Assembly (NCBI GenBank): GCA_964492545.1
Contig: CAZBKO010000023.1
Coordinates: 1 to 26,593, forward strand
DNA length: 26,593 nucleotides
Source: RGIG1934 sp964492545
GTDB taxonomy: Bacteria > Bacillota > Clostridia > Lachnospirales > Lachnospiraceae
Direction of reading: 5' to 3'
The position numbers were made by a program, and so were the translations under genes. The notes under the pieces are model-generated. The model saw only the letters and a program-made list of their open reading frames with translations. It had not been told where the DNA came from and ran no database searches. This document shows positions 15,217 through 23,101 of this stretch, piece after piece; the first letter of the stretch is position 1, and every line of letters begins with the position of its first letter.

Positions 15217-17080
15217 TTTCTTTATCTTTCCTTCTGTTCTCGAAATACACAAACCTGTCTATTGCATCCAAAATGTTTGCAAAATTCTCTCTTGGAGCCA
15301 CATCTATGTATTTCTTTAATATTTCTGTCTCGCTGTCATTTCTGTATCTTCCATAGAAAATGTCATACAAATTATGGCCTCTCACAAATATCCTTATGTT
15401 CTCCATATTTCGTTTCAAGTCTTCCTTATTACTAATACGAACATTCTTGAATCTGCACATTCTCTTCATGCTTGGCAGTCTGTACAAATAGTCTCTATAC
15501 TTCTGCCAAAGGATATTATAAAAGTCTTCCTCACTTTTTACAACACCAATTTTCGCCATTATCTTCGGATCAAGAAAATAGTTTTCAAACGAATAGTATT
15601 TGAGTACAAGCACATTTCTTGGGGTTACCCTTGGAAGATTAGCAATGTCCTCCTTCTCCCTGTTGCTATAATAGCTGCAAAGCTGTTTAACTAAATATTT
15701 TGGATTCTTTCCATCTGAATCTCTAATCATAAGAAACTGATCCTTTAAATACAGCTTATTAATGTATTTTAGATTAGCGTATGTCTTAATGTTGGTACAG
15801 CTGTTGGTAGGAATAATCGAAATTCTCTGAAGCATTCCATCCTCATCATATATTTCTGAGTAATACTTTTCGAGAAGCATAGGCAGTCTGTTGCTGTCCT
15901 GCTTGCCCTCAACAATAAATACAAAACTTACGTTCATCAAATCATTTGCTGTATATCCAAGATCATCAAGAATATTATCTATATCCGGGTTCTCGATGAT
16001 TGTGGTGTAATATTCATCATCAAGCACAACCTGTTTTATCTGCTTTGATGAGAAATTGAAAATCATATTTGGTGAGTGGGTTGAGAAAATAACCTGATTC
16101 TTCTTCGACAGTCTGAAAAGTATTTCACTAGCTGACTTTTGAAGCTGTGGATGAAGATATATTTCAGGGTCCTCTATCATTATAATGCTTGGAACACTGC
16201 TTTCCTCACTTATGTACGCCTCAAGAAGCGACAATAAATATATGCTTTTCATTCCGGCACTCATGGTTGAAAGCTTTCCGGATGTTCCTCTCTCTTCATT
16301 ATAAACAACTGTATTTATCTTAAAAATTTCATCCATATCGCACTTAATTTCATAGCGTACATGCTGTGTTGGTGAACCATTCTTTTGAAAGCATTTATTT
16401 ACAAGGCTCTCAAACGAATCCATTTTCTTAGTGAACACCTTGTATTCCAAAAGCCTTGTGGTTTCAAAAATATCCAGTTCTTCAGGCTGCTTCTTATTAA
16501 TAACTCCGATACAGTTAAAGCAGTTGTTGCACTCTCTTGCGCTGTCAAACATACACTTGTTTTCCTGCAATTTGTACAGCTCTCCATCACCCTGAAACCT
16601 TAGCAAATCATCCTGAAATTCCTTAATATTTCTGTTGGTGTCAATAAAGTATACCTTCGGAAATACCATTGGTATATAGAGGTTATTTTTCTTGATTCCA
16701 TCCGTATACCTTATCTTGCCATCCTTGTTCATTATGTATGTAAATGTTAATTTCCCCTCTGCAAATGAAGGAAGCTTGTTTTTGAAATCCTTTTCCCACA
16801 GCTCGTATTTCTTATATTTGGATACAACTCCATTCTTATGAAGAATCTCCAAATCCTCCTCGTCAAAATCAAGCGTTATAGATATTTCAATGTTTTTTTC
16901 GGACTCATTGAAATTCTCAGGTCTTATTGTATACAGACCTGCAACAGCCCTTATGGCATCCAGCATAACTGTTTTACCTGTGTTATTCTTACCAACGAGT
17001 ATACATGCATTGTCCACATCATCAATATCCAAATGCTTAATTGATTTGAAATTATCAATACCTAACTTACTTATTTTCAT
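15209..17080 (-). CDS. OLD-like ATPase with TOPRIM nuclease domain
   Basis: A 623-residue protein of the overcoming-lysogenization-defect (OLD)/RecF-like class. The ABC-type ATPase has Walker A VGKNNTGKT (about 29-37), the signature LSTMSAGMKS (about 271-280), Walker B SIIMIEDPEIYLHPQLQ (about 298-314) and the H-loop FSTHSPN (about 332-338). The C-terminal part has TOPRIM features: the Glu in VFIVEGKQDSNRLP (Glu391) and an Asp-rich LMIRDSDGK (about 450-458). An unusual Cys cluster, CX7CX2CX2C (176-190), sits inside the ATPase part. OLD proteins are DNA nucleases, some acting in phage defence, but this copy lies in a compact housekeeping-like run. The start at 17080 (MKISKLGIDN) is preceded by GGAGG at 11 bases; a GTG at 17089 is less likely. 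Confidence 0.82.
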   Translation of the reverse strand: MKISKLGIDNFKSIKHLDIDDVDNACILVGKNNTGKTVMLDAIRAVAGLYTIRPENFNESEKNIEISITLDFDEEDLEILHKNGVVSKYKKYELWEKDFKNKLPSFAEGKLTFTYIMNKDGKIRYTDGIKKNNLYIPMVFPKVYFIDTNRNIKEFQDDLLRFQGDGELYKLQENKCMFDSARECNNCFNCIGVINKKQPEELDIFETTRLLEYKVFTKKMDSFESLVNKCFQKNGSPTQHVRYEIKCDMDEIFKINTVVYNEERGTSGKLSTMSAGMKSIYLLSLLEAYISEESSVPSIIMIEDPEIYLHPQLQKSASEILFRLSKKNQVIFSTHSPNMIFNFSSKQIKQVVLDDEYYTTIIENPDIDNILDDLGYTANDLMNVSFVFIVEGKQDSNRLPMLLEKYYSEIYDEDGMLQRISIIPTNSCTNIKTYANLKYINKLYLKDQFLMIRDSDGKNPKYLVKQLCSYYSNREKEDIANLPRVTPRNVLVLKYYSFENYFLDPKIMAKIGVVKSEEDFYNILWQKYRDYLYRLPSMKRMCRFKNVRISNKEDLKRNMENIRIFVRGHNLYDIFYGRYRNDSETEILKKYIDVAPRENFANILDAIDRFVYFENRRKDKENE

Positions 17081-17100
17081 ACGCGTCACCGCCTCCGCAA

Positions 17101-17658
17101 TTATTTTTTGACACTATACCCAAAAGTCCCAACCTTGTTTCCCATAGTATAATATTCCCCATGGGAATACACTATAGGTGCTGCTTTTGCCAAATCGAAC
17201 TTTCCACGCTCATCCATATATTTTTCATCAGCATGCACTGCAAGTACTTCTGCAATAAACATATCATGTGAACCGCATTTCTTAATATCAGTTACGCGAC
17301 ATTCGATATTGACCGGACTTTCCTCTATCAATGGAGCTGACACGTGCTGTGCCTTCTCTTTTGTGAGCTTCATTTGAGCAAATTTGTCCACATCTCTTCC
17401 TGAGCGCACTCCACAATAATCTGTGGCGAATACAAGCTCCTCAGTTGTGAGATTAATGACAAATTCTCCAGTCTTTTTTAACATCTCATAGGAATACCTT
17501 TCCGGTCTCACCGAAATATATGCCATTGCCGGATTAGTACATATTGTGCCGGTCCATCCAATTGTTAATACATTGTCGTGTCCCTCTCCATCACTTACCG
17601 TAACAAGAACTGCCGGCAACGGATATATCATATTCCCTGGTTTCCATGTCTGTTTCAT
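17101..17658 (-). CDS. Flavin reductase family protein (flavoredoxin-like)
   Basis: A 185-residue FMN-binding split-barrel protein. The N-terminal YPLPAVLVTVSD and the LTIGWTGTICTNPAMAYISV stretches, then YSYEMLKKTGEFVINL, are typical of flavoredoxin/flavin reductase-like proteins, which bind FMN and pass electrons in oxygen-sensitive metabolism. The exact redox partner is unknown. The start has GGAGG seven bases upstream. It sits 17 bases after the pyrophosphatase stop and 20 before the OLD-like gene, so the genes are probably co-transcribed. Confidence 0.85.
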   Translation of the reverse strand: MKQTWKPGNMIYPLPAVLVTVSDGEGHDNVLTIGWTGTICTNPAMAYISVRPERYSYEMLKKTGEFVINLTTEELVFATDYCGVRSGRDVDKFAQMKLTKEKAQHVSAPLIEESPVNIECRVTDIKKCGSHDMFIAEVLAVHADEKYMDERGKFDLAKAAPIVYSHGEYYTMGNKVGTFGYSVKK

Positions 17659-17675
17659 TAATACGCCTCCATCTT

Positions 17676-19328
17676 CTATCTGTTAGCTATTGCCGCCATA
17701 ATAGCAGGAATAAACTGTTTCTTTCTCGATACCATTCCCTCAATTACCACTGAATTGCCTTCTGTATTCTTTGCAAATGCCTCTGCAATAAGGTCTTTTG
17801 CGCCCGGTCCTAAAAATATCAGTTCTGTCGACTCGTTAAGAATATTGGTGAGCATAAAAAATATCATCGACTCGCCGTGCTCTCTATATGCCTTTTCAAG
17901 ATATGAAATAAGCTTATTCTTGATGTCAGCAAGGTCATCACTGCTCATGGAATTAATCTGACCCACTCCAAAATCAACACCATCAACGGCAAATTTCTTG
18001 AAGTCCTGATAGAAAATTTCTTCCGGTGACTTATTTCTTAAATTGCTTCCTGCACTAAACATTTCTGTTGCAAATTCTTCAACATTTATTCCGGCTATTC
18101 CTGCCAGCTCCTCTGCTGCCATCTTGTCAACCTGAGTACATGTAGGCGAGCGATACATAAGCGTATCGGAAATTATTGCCGCACATAAAAGTCCTGCTAT
18201 ATCCTTTGGAATCTGCTGATTCTTCTCTGTATACATTTGATAAATAATTGTGGCTGTACATCCAAGTGGCTGATTTCTGAAAAATACAGGCGACATTGTC
18301 TCAATTGCAGCAAGTCTATGATGGTCAATAATCTCAAGTATTTCTGTATTATCAATTCCCTCAACTGCCTGATTCTTCTCATTATGGTCAACAAGAATTA
18401 TCTTCTTCTTATCTGCATTCAAAAGATTTCTTCTGGAAATCATTCCCACATACTGATTCTTATTGTTGAGTACAGGGAAATCCCTATATCTCTTCTTCGC
18501 CATTATTCCCTTGATATCGTCCACATAATCCCCGGTTTTGAACTTAATAATATTATCCCTTGTCATAAAATAGCTGATTGGCATACTTTGATTAATAAGT
18601 CTTGCTGCCGTGTATGTGTCATGTGGCGTAATTATAAGTGTACAGCCCTTCTCCTGCGCTATTTTCTTGATGGTCATAGATATCTGTGCACCATGGCACA
18701 CAACTATGCATGCCGCCTTCATCTCAATGGCACACAGCTGCGACTCATATCTGTTTCCGAGTATTACAAGATCATCCTCTTCAATATAGCTTTCCATGAA
18801 GTCCGGATTAGCTGCAGCAATTAGCACCTTTCCCTTTGTGTAATATTCTTCAGGGTCGCCAAGGATCATTTCACCATCTAAGGTTTCAACAATATTTCTG
18901 TATTTTGTATGGGCTGTTGATAATATTCTACTATCGTATACTTCCATATATGACTCTGCAATATCCTCTGTTGTTATAACCCCCTCAAGTCGTCCACTTT
19001 TCGTAATAGGAAGTGTTACAACTCCCATCTCCTTCATAAGCGACCATGCCTTCTTCAGGGAAATTGCACGGTCAACTCCCTCTGTTTCCCTAATCTCTAT
19101 ATCCTTTATCTGAGTTCTGGCATCTGTTACGTAATCCGGCAATGCAACGTTGAATCTGTTTAACACATACATTGTCTCCTCATTAATCTGACCGGCTCTC
19201 TTTGGTTCATAAATGTCTGTATTCTCCACCTGGTTCTTGAGATTAGCATATGCTATTGCTGAACAAATGCTGTCTGTGTCCGGGTTTCTATGTCCTATAA
19301 TGCTGATTGTATTATTTCTAAGTGGCAT
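17676..19328 (-). CDS. ppaC: Manganese-dependent inorganic pyrophosphatase with CBS and DRTGG domains
   Basis: A family II pyrophosphatase of 550 residues that hydrolyses PPi with Mn2+ or Co2+. The DHH-type active site is seen in IIGHRNPDTDSICSAIAYA near the N-terminus, DHNEKNQAVEG, and IDHHRLAAIE. A DHHA2 domain closes the protein (DTLMYRSPTCTQVDK and further). Inserted between them are two CBS halves (around MKEMGVVTLPIT and ITTEDIAESYM, and later YRDFPVLNNKNQYVGMISR) with a DRTGG-like region between. CBS-PPases of this architecture are known to be inhibited by AMP/ADP and activated by diadenosine polyphosphates in clostridia. The ATG follows AGGAGGAAAT. The Nudix gene ends 28 bases upstream. 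Confidence 0.95.
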   Translation of the reverse strand: MPLRNNTISIIGHRNPDTDSICSAIAYANLKNQVENTDIYEPKRAGQINEETMYVLNRFNVALPDYVTDARTQIKDIEIRETEGVDRAISLKKAWSLMKEMGVVTLPITKSGRLEGVITTEDIAESYMEVYDSRILSTAHTKYRNIVETLDGEMILGDPEEYYTKGKVLIAAANPDFMESYIEEDDLVILGNRYESQLCAIEMKAACIVVCHGAQISMTIKKIAQEKGCTLIITPHDTYTAARLINQSMPISYFMTRDNIIKFKTGDYVDDIKGIMAKKRYRDFPVLNNKNQYVGMISRRNLLNADKKKIILVDHNEKNQAVEGIDNTEILEIIDHHRLAAIETMSPVFFRNQPLGCTATIIYQMYTEKNQQIPKDIAGLLCAAIISDTLMYRSPTCTQVDKMAAEELAGIAGINVEEFATEMFSAGSNLRNKSPEEIFYQDFKKFAVDGVDFGVGQINSMSSDDLADIKNKLISYLEKAYREHGESMIFFMLTNILNESTELIFLGPGAKDLIAEAFAKNTEGNSVVIEGMVSRKKQFIPAIMAAIANR

Positions 19329-19356
19329 ATTTCCTCCTATATTAAAAATCTTATGC

Positions 19357-20073
19357 TCAATTTCTTGTACTGTTCTTAATATCCATTACATGTAATATTC
19401 CATCTGTTATTATAGCCGCATGGTCAGCTGATATTCCTTCATTGAGTAATATCTCTGTTCGCATATTCTTAATGTATCCCTGGCTATTCCAAACTCTTCT
19501 TGTTGTGGCCGTAAGTGTAATATCATATCTGTTGCCTGTCAGTATTAAACTATATTCCTGAGCTGAAAATGTTCTTTCTCCAACCTTCAATTCATATTCA
19601 TTACCAGGATTAAATCCAATATCAAACCACTCTGCATCCGCTGCATCATCACCAGCTATGGCAGATATCTCTCCTTCCGGCACCAGCGAGACATATGCTG
19701 CCGTTATGACCCTTGTTCTTGGGTCTCTATCATAATCACCATATGTGGTTACGAACTCATTTTCAAGGCCCTCAATTCCTGTCTCCTCGTATAGTTCTCG
19801 CTTCGCTGCATCTGAAAGATTCTCCTTCATATCCACAAAGCCACCTGGAAGTGCCCACATTCCAATGCATGGATGGTTCTTTCTCTTAATCAGCAGAAGC
19901 TTCAGCTTATCAAGATTGCCCTCATATGAAAATATCATGTTATCAACTGTATTAGATGGAGTTTCGTATTTTCGTGCATCGTATTTTTCCAAAAACTCCT
20001 GAAGGGTTTCTCCCTTTTCATTCTGTTGTCCTGTTCCCAAAAATTCTTCATAACGTTCTAAAAATGTTCCCAT
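19357..20073 (-). CDS. Nudix hydrolase
   Basis: A 238-residue Nudix (MutT-superfamily) hydrolase. The Nudix box is complete: GGFVDMKENLSDAAKRELYE followed by ETGI, giving the GX5EX7REUXEEXGU pattern. It is preceded by KLLLIKRKNHPCIGMWALPG, as expected. Family members cleave nucleoside diphosphates linked to another group, including diadenosine polyphosphates, NADH or ADP-ribose; the substrate is not evident. The C-terminal extension (about 160-238) is unusual for a minimal Nudix protein, and I cannot assign it. I choose the ATG at 20073 (MGTFLERYEEF) because GGAG lies five bases upstream; the in-frame ATG at 20094 has none. It appears to be the first gene of the run leading to ppaC. Confidence 0.87.
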   Translation of the reverse strand: MGTFLERYEEFLGTGQQNEKGETLQEFLEKYDARKYETPSNTVDNMIFSYEGNLDKLKLLLIKRKNHPCIGMWALPGGFVDMKENLSDAAKRELYEETGIEGLENEFVTTYGDYDRDPRTRVITAAYVSLVPEGEISAIAGDDAADAEWFDIGFNPGNEYELKVGERTFSAQEYSLILTGNRYDITLTATTRRVWNSQGYIKNMRTEILLNEGISADHAAIITDGILHVMDIKNSTRN

Positions 20074-20108
20074 ATTATCTCCATTCCGGAGCATAAATCA
20101 TATTTCAT
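20058..20108 (-). CDS. Possible 16-residue leader peptide overlapping the Nudix start
   Basis: ATG at 20108 follows AAGGAG with eight-base spacing and encodes 16 residues (MKYDLCSGMEIIWEHF) ending at TAG (20058-20060). It overlaps the first codons of the Nudix gene in another frame. It could couple translation or be chance. No other support is visible. Confidence 0.25.
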   Translation of the reverse strand: MKYDLCSGMEIIWEHF

Positions 20109-20174
20109 CTGTGCTGCTCCTTCACAAATAATCAGATGATTGTGTTATGTGACTGCTAATATCTGCAAAAATGC

Positions 20175-20207
20175 AAAAACTTTCCACCCATTACATTAAG
20201 TAAGTGG
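20175..20207 (-). terminator. Probable terminator after the small membrane-protein pair
   Basis: On the minus strand CCACTTA and TGGGTGG (20201-20207 and 20184-20190) can pair with two G-T wobbles around a 10-base loop, followed by AAAGTTTTTG. The hairpin spans the stop codon of the small protein. The stem is weaker than the other terminators here. Confidence 0.4.
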
Positions 20208-20376
20208 ATGAAAAGTTCATTGTTACATCATCTCTGCTTGGAAGACTGCTCTTCTTAGGTAATAATATTGCTGCTGCCACAATGCCTGCCATAACTACCG
20301 TATATATGACAAAAATCAGCAAATATTTTCTAATTCTTTTTTCTTCCACGCTTCGTTGCTTTTTCTCTCTGCTCAT
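20191..20376 (-). CDS. Small single-pass membrane protein, unknown function
   Basis: Sixty-one residues: a basic N-terminal stretch (SREKKQRSVEEKRIRKY), one hydrophobic helix (about 19-39), and a short polar tail. The basic side before the helix predicts an N-in orientation. AAGGAG lies ten bases before the ATG, supporting real translation. It overlaps the end of the upstream membrane-protein gene by 47 bases in another frame, a long overlap for two true genes but acceptable. I do not recognise a family. Confidence 0.55.
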   Translation of the reverse strand: MSREKKQRSVEEKRIRKYLLIFVIYTVVMAGIVAAAILLPKKSSLPSRDDVTMNFSSTYLM

Positions 20377-20800
20377 GTGATGCTTTCTCCTTCTTCGCCT
20401 TAATTCTCTCCATTCTCCTTACTATCAGGTTAGCCCCCAAGGATCCAAAATATCCAAATACCGCATACACTAAAATATATGGCACCGCAGTAATTCCAAA
20501 GAAAAGCAGTGCGGCCGGCAAAAAGTAAGCACTAAACAGTATTGGTATGAACCACTTAAATCCATGATATCTTGTGCAAATAAAGCTTGCAATAAACACA
20601 TAAAATGGATAAACACCTAACAACAGCATAAACATCATTCCAGCGATGTCTTCAATATTCCCACCAGTTGTTGCATACAAAATAAATGGTACAAGATAAT
20701 ACATAATGCATCCAATTCCAAGGAAAATGTATATCTTCTTCATTAATTTCTTCTGTTCTTCCTCTTCCTTCTTAAGGGAAATGACTTGTCTCTGTGCCAT
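20330..20800 (-). CDS. Multi-pass membrane protein of unknown function
   Basis: A 156-residue protein with a charged N-terminus (SLKKEEEEQKKLMKK), about four hydrophobic helices (roughly 22-44, 52-74, 82-102 and 104-126), and a very basic C-terminal tail (RRMERIKAKKEK...RGRKKN) presumably facing the cytoplasm. I do not recognise a family. The start follows GGAG with five-base spacing, and a divergent promoter region separates it from the plus-strand MoxR operon. Confidence 0.7.
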   Translation of the reverse strand: MAQRQVISLKKEEEEQKKLMKKIYIFLGIGCIMYYLVPFILYATTGGNIEDIAGMMFMLLLGVYPFYVFIASFICTRYHGFKWFIPILFSAYFLPAALLFFGITAVPYILVYAVFGYFGSLGANLIVRRMERIKAKKEKASHEQREKATKRGRKKN

Positions 20801-20835
20801 ATTTTCTCCACACTTTCAATTTCATATTTATATTT

Positions 20836-20864
20836 ATTCTATCGTAAATATTGAAAATATACAA
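20836..20864 (-). promoter_or_regulatory. Predicted promoter of the small membrane-protein genes
   Basis: TTGTAT (20859-20864, minus strand) and TAGAAT (20836-20841) are spaced by 17 bases. The site is about 36 bases upstream of the ATG and diverges from the MoxR operon promoter. Confidence 0.5.
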
Positions 20865-20902
20865 GTGTCAGATGAATAGTTTATTATTGTTTATGTATTA
20901 TT

Positions 20903-20931
20903 TTGACTTCCAAATACTTATGAATTATAAT
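20903..20931 (+). promoter_or_regulatory. Predicted promoter of the MoxR-DUF58-DUF4129 operon
   Basis: TTGACT (20903-20908) and TATAAT (20926-20931) are separated by exactly 17 bases, a near-consensus vegetative promoter. It is followed by a leader of about 75 bases and AGGAGG before the MoxR start. Confidence 0.8.
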
Positions 20932-21011
20932 ATAGATATATTTTTTTGGTGTATAGTTACGGGGGTGGCTGTACTTCATACGCACATTAACCAGACACTT
21001 AGGAGGCACTT

Positions 21012-21965
21012 ATGGAATTAATTAAAATTAGCCAGCTGGCAGCTGAAATTAAAGGAAATGTATCAAAAATTATCATTGGCAAATCAGAGACCATCGACTT
21101 AATGCTCACCGCATTAATTAGTGGTGGACATATCCTGCTAGAGGATACTCCCGGCACAGGCAAGACCATGCTGGCGAAATCCCTTGCAAAATCAGTCGAT
21201 TCACAATTTTCAAGAATTCAGTTTACCCCGGATTTACTTCCTTCCGATATCACAGGACTTAATATTTTTAAACAAAAGGAATCAGAATTCACATTTATAC
21301 CCGGACCTGTTTTTACAAATATTCTCTTAGCTGATGAAATCAACCGTGCTACACCAAGAACTCAGTCGAGTCTTCTTGAGTGTATGGAAGAACGCCAGGT
21401 TACGGTAGATGGCAACACAAGGCTGCTAGACAAGCCATTTTTGGTTATTGCAACACAGAATCCAATTGAGACAGCCGGAACATTTACTCTTCCAGAAGCA
21501 CAGATGGACCGTTTTATGATGCAGCTATCAATGGGATTTCCAACACCTGATGAAGAAATGGCAATAATGGACAGATTCATTTCAGCTAATCCAATTGAAA
21601 GCATTTTACCTGTATGCACAGCAGCAGAGATAATAGATATGCAGAACTCAATCACCAGTGTATTTGTTCACCAGTCAATCAGGTCCTACATAACCGATAT
21701 TGTTCAGGCTACGCGAAATAATTCATCTATTTCTTCAGGCGTAAGCCCTAGAGGAACACTTGCTTTGCTCAAGGCCTGCCAGGCATATGCTGCAATTCAG
21801 GGCAGAACCTACGTTATCCCTGAAGATGTTAAGACACTTGCTATTCCGGTACTGGCGCACAGAATCGTTTCCTACACAAGCCTTTCACAGACCTCAGGCA
21901 AACAAAAGCTCATAAAAGACATCGTTGATTCAATCACCATTCCAACAGAAAGCTGGGAGAAATAG
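21012..21965 (+). CDS. MoxR-family AAA+ ATPase
   Basis: A 317-residue AAA+ ATPase of the MoxR class, thought to act as a chaperone that remodels or assembles partner proteins. The Walker A motif is DTPGTGKTML (about 45-54), and Walker B with sensor residues is ILLADEINRATPRTQSSLLE (about 104-123; Asp108, Glu109). Further on come LVIATQNPIE (sensor 1) and SPRGTLALLKACQAYA (sensor 2/Arg). The length is standard. AGGAGG lies five bases before the ATG. It is first in the operon with a DUF58 protein and a DUF4129-like membrane protein, the classic MoxR-linked arrangement. Confidence 0.95.
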   Translation: MELIKISQLAAEIKGNVSKIIIGKSETIDLMLTALISGGHILLEDTPGTGKTMLAKSLAKSVDSQFSRIQFTPDLLPSDITGLNIFKQKESEFTFIPGPVFTNILLADEINRATPRTQSSLLECMEERQVTVDGNTRLLDKPFLVIATQNPIETAGTFTLPEAQMDRFMMQLSMGFPTPDEEMAIMDRFISANPIESILPVCTAAEIIDMQNSITSVFVHQSIRSYITDIVQATRNNSSISSGVSPRGTLALLKACQAYAAIQGRTYVIPEDVKTLAIPVLAHRIVSYTSLSQTSGKQKLIKDIVDSITIPTESWEK

Positions 21966-21973
21966 GAGGCTGT

Positions 21974-23101
21974 ATGCATCTGATTATTGCAATTGTCTGC
22001 ATAATTATTGTATTTAAGCTGCAGGCATCCATGTACAAAATACTATGGAAAAAGGGCTTTAGCGTAGATGTTTCCGTTGAGCATGACACATGTCAGGTGG
22101 GAGATACCAATGTTCTGACGGAAATTATCGACAATAACAAGTTTCTGCCGCTGCCTATGGTCCATGTCAAATTTAACACACCAAGATCCTTCGCATTTGA
22201 TGATGAAGAGAATTCGTCCATAACGGATTATTATTACAGAGATGATGTTTTCACTCTGCCCAGCCACAAATCAATTACCAGGAAGCTGACATTTACCTGT
22301 ACCCAGCGTGGATGCTTCTATATGAATGATATAAATATTAATACCAGTGATTTGCTCATTGGCGAAACCTTGATTGCGAAAATTAAGAATAACATTATTA
22401 TTCATGTTTATCCAAGGAAGCTTAGTATGGCACCTTTTGAAGTTCCATTTAATACTATGCTGGGAGAATCCATTGCTGACAAGCATCTCATTGACGATCC
22501 CTTTGAGTTTCGTGGGATACGTGAATACCAGCCCTACGACCCGATGAAGAGCATTAACTGGAAAAGTTCAGCCAGTCATGGCGCACTTCAGGTAAATACA
22601 TTTTTTTCCACCGCCTCAAAGGAGGTTACTATCTTTCTCAATGTTGACCTGGATATTTATAGTAAAAATGAACATTTGCAGGAGAATACCATAAGCATAG
22701 CAAGCACTCTTGCCTGCAGCTTCATCAATAGCAGAATTCCTGTTGCCCTTGAAACAAATGCACATGATACCTTTACTAAGGAGCAAATATGCAAGAAGTC
22801 CGGATCAGGCTCTTCTCATATGGATGCTATTGACCATTCACTTTCACGAATTGATTTGTCGCTGCCTTATGATGATTATTTTCAAATGGTGAAGAATTAT
22901 TTTGACAGCCGTATCAGCAACGGCCGCATTAACAATAACGCATTTTATGTATTTATATCTAACTATCATCATCAGGATATAATGGATTACTATATGTCGC
23001 TGAAGGATATGGGTATACCTTGCTACTATATAATACCCGAAATGCGAATCAATCCAGTTGAAATAACGCTTCCGGACGTAACCAAATGGGAGGTGGACTA
23101 A
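21974..23101 (+). CDS. DUF58-domain protein
   Basis: A 375-residue protein with a short N-terminal hydrophobic segment (about 1-16) and a large domain. The central FRGIREYQPYDPMKSINWKS (about 178-197) is the DUF58 hallmark, followed by vWA-like LNVDLDIYS. DUF58 proteins are usually paired with MoxR ATPases, and the vWA-like fold suggests a metal-dependent adhesion or client role. Its function is unproven. AGGAGG precedes the ATG eight bases after the MoxR stop, and its TAA overlaps the next ATG by one base (TAATG). Confidence 0.9.
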   Translation: MHLIIAIVCIIIVFKLQASMYKILWKKGFSVDVSVEHDTCQVGDTNVLTEIIDNNKFLPLPMVHVKFNTPRSFAFDDEENSSITDYYYRDDVFTLPSHKSITRKLTFTCTQRGCFYMNDININTSDLLIGETLIAKIKNNIIIHVYPRKLSMAPFEVPFNTMLGESIADKHLIDDPFEFRGIREYQPYDPMKSINWKSSASHGALQVNTFFSTASKEVTIFLNVDLDIYSKNEHLQENTISIASTLACSFINSRIPVALETNAHDTFTKEQICKKSGSGSSHMDAIDHSLSRIDLSLPYDDYFQMVKNYFDSRISNGRINNNAFYVFISNYHHQDIMDYYMSLKDMGIPCYYIIPEMRINPVEITLPDVTKWEVD

